Shown piece after piece: positions 6,038 through 8,663 of a stretch of DNA of 8,663 nt; the first letter of the stretch is position 1, and every line of letters begins with the position of its first letter. This DNA comes from JAOUJD01 sp964353935 (GTDB taxonomy: Bacteria > Pseudomonadota > Gammaproteobacteria > Burkholderiales > Burkholderiaceae_F). Below the pieces are notes generated by a model. It saw nothing but the letters and a program-made list of their open reading frames with translations, had not been told where the DNA came from and did no database searches. The translations under genes were made by a program, and so were the position numbers. The DNA lies in contig CAYGXL010000114.1 of NCBI GenBank assembly GCA_964353935.1, forward strand, positions 1 to 8,663. The letters run 5' to 3'.

Positions 6038-7485
6038 ACGAACCAACAGCTCTTCGCGCCGGGCTGCTCGCCGCTTGCCTGGTTGCAGTCGCCGGTTGCG
6101 GCGGGGGCACCGATGGCACCGGCAGCCCCGCCCCTTCCTCCACTGCCATTACCACGAGCGGTGTGATGACCAAGGGCAGCGTGATCGTCAACGGTGTGCG
6201 CTACGACGATTCCGCCGCCATCGTCACCGACGACCGCGGCCGTACTACAGCAGCCTTGGCCAACGGCATGGTGGTGAAGCTACGCGGCCGCAGAAGCGAC
6301 AGCGGGAACGGCATTGCCGAACGCGTCGATGTGGAAAACGAACTGCGCGCCAAGATCACCGCGATCAATACCGCCGCCAGCCCCCAATCGTTGGTCGCCG
6401 CCGGCGTCACCGTGCTGGCGGACAGTCAGACGGTGTTCGCAGGCGTGGCCAACTTCGCGGCACTGACCATTGGCGAACGCGTCGAAGTACACGGCTTGCG
6501 CGATGGCAGCGGCACCCTGCATGCATCGCGCGTCGAACTCGTAGGCGCCGGTCAGGGTGCCGACGAGCTGCGTGGCACCGCGTCGTCGATCAATACCGGC
6601 TCCGACACCTTCGTTCTCAACGGCAACATCACCGTCAACTACGCGGGCGCGACCTTCAGCCCAGTGGACGCCCGCGAAACCTCGCTCGCCAACGGCGCGG
6701 TCGTAGAGGTCCGCGGCAACCTGGCGGGCAGTGTGTTCACCGCCGTGCAGGTGGGCATCGAGGACCTGGAAGACGACAGCCTGCGCGGCAGGCCCGACGA
6801 AAAGCAGGACGTCGAAGGGTTCGTCAGCGGCTTCACTGCACACCCAGGCAGCTTCCGGGTCAACGGACGCAGTGTGACCACCACCGCAAACACGCGCTTC
6901 GAAGGCGGTACGGCGGTCGACCTTGCCAACAACGTCAAGGTCGAGGTCGAAGGCATCGTCGATGCGCAGGGCGTGCTGGTGGCAAGCAAGATCGAGTTCC
7001 GCAGTGTTCGCGTCCAACTCCACGGACGCGTGACCGCCGCCGACGTTGCGGCGGGCACAGTCGTCGTGCTCGGTCAGACAGTGCGCGCCACCGGCCTGAC
7101 CCGGATTGAGACCCTGAGAAACGGCGGCAGCTCGACGTCACTCGCCGATCTCACCGCGAACGTCGATTGCGTGCAGGTGCGCGCAACAGTCAAAGGCACG
7201 ACCATCGTCGCCGACGAGATCAAGGAGCCCAGCAGTTGCGGCAAGGAACTGGTCCAGGCGAGCGTCAGTGCAAAGAACGAATCCAACTTCACGCTGACCT
7301 TCTTCGGCTCGCTGAACGCGTCGCTCGCCAACACCTCGAGGTTCGTCGACAGCAATGATCGGCTGATCACGCGTGCACAGTTCTTCGCCGCGATCGGGCC
7401 GGCGAACGGCACGTCGCCCGGCACGCTGGTCAAGGCCCAGGGCAATTCGCTCGGGGCGGTCGAGGAGGCAGAACTCGAAGACTGA
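6034..7485 (+). CDS. DUF5666 repeat lipoprotein
   Basis: A 483-residue exported lipoprotein. The signal peptide ends in the lipobox V-A-G-C with Cys22 lipidated, followed by a Gly/Ser/Thr-rich linker to about residue 42. The rest is a chain of about six small all-beta units of 50-80 residues, starting near 43, 104, 178, 259, 327 and 404. Each follows the DUF5666 pattern: a first strand ending in I-x-x-I/F, a 'VNG' or 'VLG' turn, a T-x-F/V element, then 'LxxGxxVEVxG' and a closing 'ASxVE' strand. Good examples are ANGAVVEVRG (220-229), NNVKVEVEGIVD (299-310) and GERVEVHG (147-154). The last unit is divergent. Three cysteines follow Cys22 only at 379 and 402 plus the lipid anchor region, so one disulfide (379-402) is possible. 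The function of DUF5666 proteins is unknown; an adhesive or binding scaffold on the periplasmic or outer surface is a guess. The start is fixed by AGGGAG at 6021-6026. Confidence 0.88.
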   Translation: MNEPTALRAGLLAACLVAVAGCGGGTDGTGSPAPSSTAITTSGVMTKGSVIVNGVRYDDSAAIVTDDRGRTTAALANGMVVKLRGRRSDSGNGIAERVDVENELRAKITAINTAASPQSLVAAGVTVLADSQTVFAGVANFAALTIGERVEVHGLRDGSGTLHASRVELVGAGQGADELRGTASSINTGSDTFVLNGNITVNYAGATFSPVDARETSLANGAVVEVRGNLAGSVFTAVQVGIEDLEDDSLRGRPDEKQDVEGFVSGFTAHPGSFRVNGRSVTTTANTRFEGGTAVDLANNVKVEVEGIVDAQGVLVASKIEFRSVRVQLHGRVTAADVAAGTVVVLGQTVRATGLTRIETLRNGGSSTSLADLTANVDCVQVRATVKGTTIVADEIKEPSSCGKELVQASVSAKNESNFTLTFFGSLNASLANTSRFVDSNDRLITRAQFFAAIGPANGTSPGTLVKAQGNSLGAVEEAELED

Positions 7486-7751
7486 AGTGAAGACTTCCGG
7501 TCCACCCCGGTCGAGGCGCGTAGGTGCCACTCGGCAGACAGGGTGAACCGGGAACCGGCGGTGCCTGTCGCTTCGCGTGTCGGTCATGTCGGCACCGGTA
7601 AGCGACCCGCCGACCAACGGTGTCCGAAGGCGTTGTCTGTGCCTTGGAGATGCCGTTGGTGGCAAGGCGGAACGGCGGTGTGGGACGACGTCTGGAGTCC
7701 AGGCCAATCGTCCAGTGCCGATATCGATTCACTTACCGGAGGGATGAAGCC
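7486..7751. other. Intergenic region with overlapping inverted repeats
   Basis: No gene is supported here. There are several inverted repeats: CGGTGCC at 7559-7565 with GGCACCG at 7591-7597 (25-base loop); GCCTTG at 7641-7646 with CAAGGC at 7663-7668; and GCCGTT at 7652-7657 with AACGGC at 7671-7676. The last two interlock, so they would form a pseudoknot or alternative folds. CTGGA-G-TCCAG at 7692-7702 is a short palindrome. No clear promoter or T-run terminator was found, so it is unclear whether the downstream gene shares the upstream transcript. Confidence 0.4.
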
Positions 7752-8663
7752 ATGAGAATGCGAAAAGATCTCGCCAGAATTTTCTTCCGACCCACAGCGG
7801 TCGCACTGGCCGTCAGCCTGCTGTTTGGTTGCGGCAGCGGAAGCGACGGCGATCCGCCTCCGATCGATCAGCTTGCGTCAGTAGCGGTGATCGAGACCGC
7901 CACGACGCTTTCGGTCAAGGCAGAAATGCGCTCTGCCGGCAAGCCGACAATCCACGAGACACAGTCGTTGCAGTACGCCTTTGCGGCAAGAATCGACGCC
8001 GGCCCGAACAAGGGCTTCGCACTGAAAGGCCTGCTCACGTTGAAGGGCGAGCGCGAAGACGATGGCTATACCGAAGTTGAAGGGCGGCTCTTCCCGGATG
8101 CCGGCCCGCTGGAGCCGCAGCCCCCTGCCGACCTCGAGGCGCAGTTCGACGCCAAGCGCAAGGATTTGAAGGCAGCGCTCCGCGCCGATATCAATGCTCT
8201 TTCGGAGGAACTCAGACTTGCACTCGCCAATGGCGCAGTCCCTGGATCCTCTGGGCCGAGCGCCGCGCAGAAAGAGGCCCTGGCGCTGTTCAAGTCGAAG
8301 TTCCGCCAGCGCATGGCCGAATACCGCGCTGCGCTCAGCGCACTGGTCGCCGAATTCCGTGCCGCATGCGACAGCAGAAGGCCGCCAGGAGATGACGACG
8401 ACGAGGAAGACGAAAGGGCTGCCAGGGGCTATGAGGTTGAAGGCAGGATCGATGCCGCCGGTGTGATCACACTGACCATCAGCCTCGGCGACCGGGGCAA
8501 GGTTCGCGCGACCGGGACCATTGGCACCGATGGCATCGCGAAGGGCACGCTGACCGGACCGGCCAGCGGTGACTTAGGCACCTGGACCGCGACAGCAGCG
8601 GTGACCGATCCATCACCGACGTCGCCACAGCCGCCGGCACCGCCGCCACCAGCACCGCCGGCA
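7752..8663 (+). CDS. Unrecognised lipoprotein with helical, acidic and proline-rich parts (partial)
   Basis: An open frame of 304 codons with no stop before the right edge. The start is well supported by GGAGGG at 7738-7743, eight bases upstream. The signal peptide ends in L-L-F-G-C, with Cys27 lipidated, followed by a Gly/Ser/Asp/Pro linker. In order: a beta-rich part at about 42-115 (for example FALKGLLTLKGE and TEVEGRLF); a long charged helical part at about 126-206 with heptad-like hydrophobic spacing (LKAALRADINALSEELRLAL); an acidic run DDDDEEDE at 214-221; a second beta-rich part at about 226-284 (YEVEGRIDAAGVITLTI, then GTIGTDGIAKGTLTGPASG); and a Pro/Ala tail from about 287 that runs off the window. 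E-V-E-G-R occurs in both beta parts (108-112 and 228-232), hinting at related domains. I recognise no family. It lies 266 bases after the DUF5666 gene on the same strand. Confidence 0.82.
   Translation, partial: MRMRKDLARIFFRPTAVALAVSLLFGCGSGSDGDPPPIDQLASVAVIETATTLSVKAEMRSAGKPTIHETQSLQYAFAARIDAGPNKGFALKGLLTLKGEREDDGYTEVEGRLFPDAGPLEPQPPADLEAQFDAKRKDLKAALRADINALSEELRLALANGAVPGSSGPSAAQKEALALFKSKFRQRMAEYRAALSALVAEFRAACDSRRPPGDDDDEEDERAARGYEVEGRIDAAGVITLTISLGDRGKVRATGTIGTDGIAKGTLTGPASGDLGTWTATAAVTDPSPTSPQPPAPPPPAPPA
8631..8663 (+). repeat. Low-complexity proline/alanine-coding repeat
   Basis: CCGCCGGCA occurs at 8631-8639 and again at 8655-8663, with CCGCCACCA-type units between. It encodes the start of a Pro/Ala-rich segment of the lipoprotein gene and continues beyond the window. 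Such segments often serve as stiff spacers through the periplasm or cell wall. Confidence 0.55.

Noticed and set aside
5955..7109. Plus-strand open frame (384 codons) overlapping the DUF5666 gene
   Set aside because: Its composition is extremely Arg-rich, a typical +1 shadow of a GC-rich gene; the DUF5666 frame has the lipobox and repeat structure.
7430..7732. Minus-strand open frame (100 codons) across the 7486-7751 gap
   Set aside because: It starts in the gap and ends inside the DUF5666 gene, shows no domain or signal, and has low-complexity Arg/Pro composition.
7744..7755. Mini-ORF ATG AAG CCA TGA just before the lipoprotein start, with an ATGA overlap
   Set aside because: The GGAGGG site directly abuts this ATG, leaving no spacing for initiation; the spacing is correct for ATG 7752, so the short frame is probably incidental.

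Overview
The window is GC-rich and gene-dense. It looks like a proteobacterial chromosome, most likely a betaproteobacterium of the Burkholderiales type. That assignment is inferred from the strong GC3 codon bias, GGAG-type ribosome binding sites, abundant lipoprotein signals and the DUF6502/DUF5666 gene pair, not from any marker gene. No tRNA, rRNA, CRISPR array, insertion sequence or phage gene was seen.

Layout. (1) Positions 1-100, minus strand: the start of an exported protein that runs off the left edge. (2) Positions 101-467: a divergent intergenic region with a direct repeat of the kind bound by OmpR/PhoB-type regulators, a short palindrome and a possible extended -10 promoter. (3) Positions 468-2200, plus strand: a small membrane-anchored protein, apparently starting at an ATT codon, and a patatin-like phospholipase lipoprotein, 47 bases apart and probably an operon. 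(4) Positions 2201-2477: a gap without a convincing gene. (5) Positions 2478-4553, plus strand: a periplasmic SOUL-family haem-binding protein followed by a TIGR01777-type NAD(P)-binding epimerase fused to a C-terminal SRPBCC domain. (6) Positions 4642-5053, minus strand: a decayed remnant of a ROK-family sugar kinase (fructokinase type) that lacks its N-terminal half, has an internal frameshift/deletion and has lost zinc ligands. (7) Positions 5138-8663, plus strand: a DUF6502 protein, a large DUF5666 lipoprotein overlapping it by ATGA, and, after a 266-base gap, a third gene for an unrecognised lipoprotein that is still open at the right edge.

How the genes work together. Five of the seven substantially complete or long genes carry a signal peptide, a lipobox or a membrane anchor, so the window is dominated by cell-envelope functions. 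The most promising candidate for an undescribed system is the cluster at 5138-8663. It encodes a predicted cytoplasmic protein with a helix-turn-helix-like N-terminus, translationally coupled to a lipoprotein built of about six small beta domains, followed by a lipoprotein with a helical middle, an acidic run and a proline-rich tail. Its function is unknown; a regulator plus envelope effectors is inference only.
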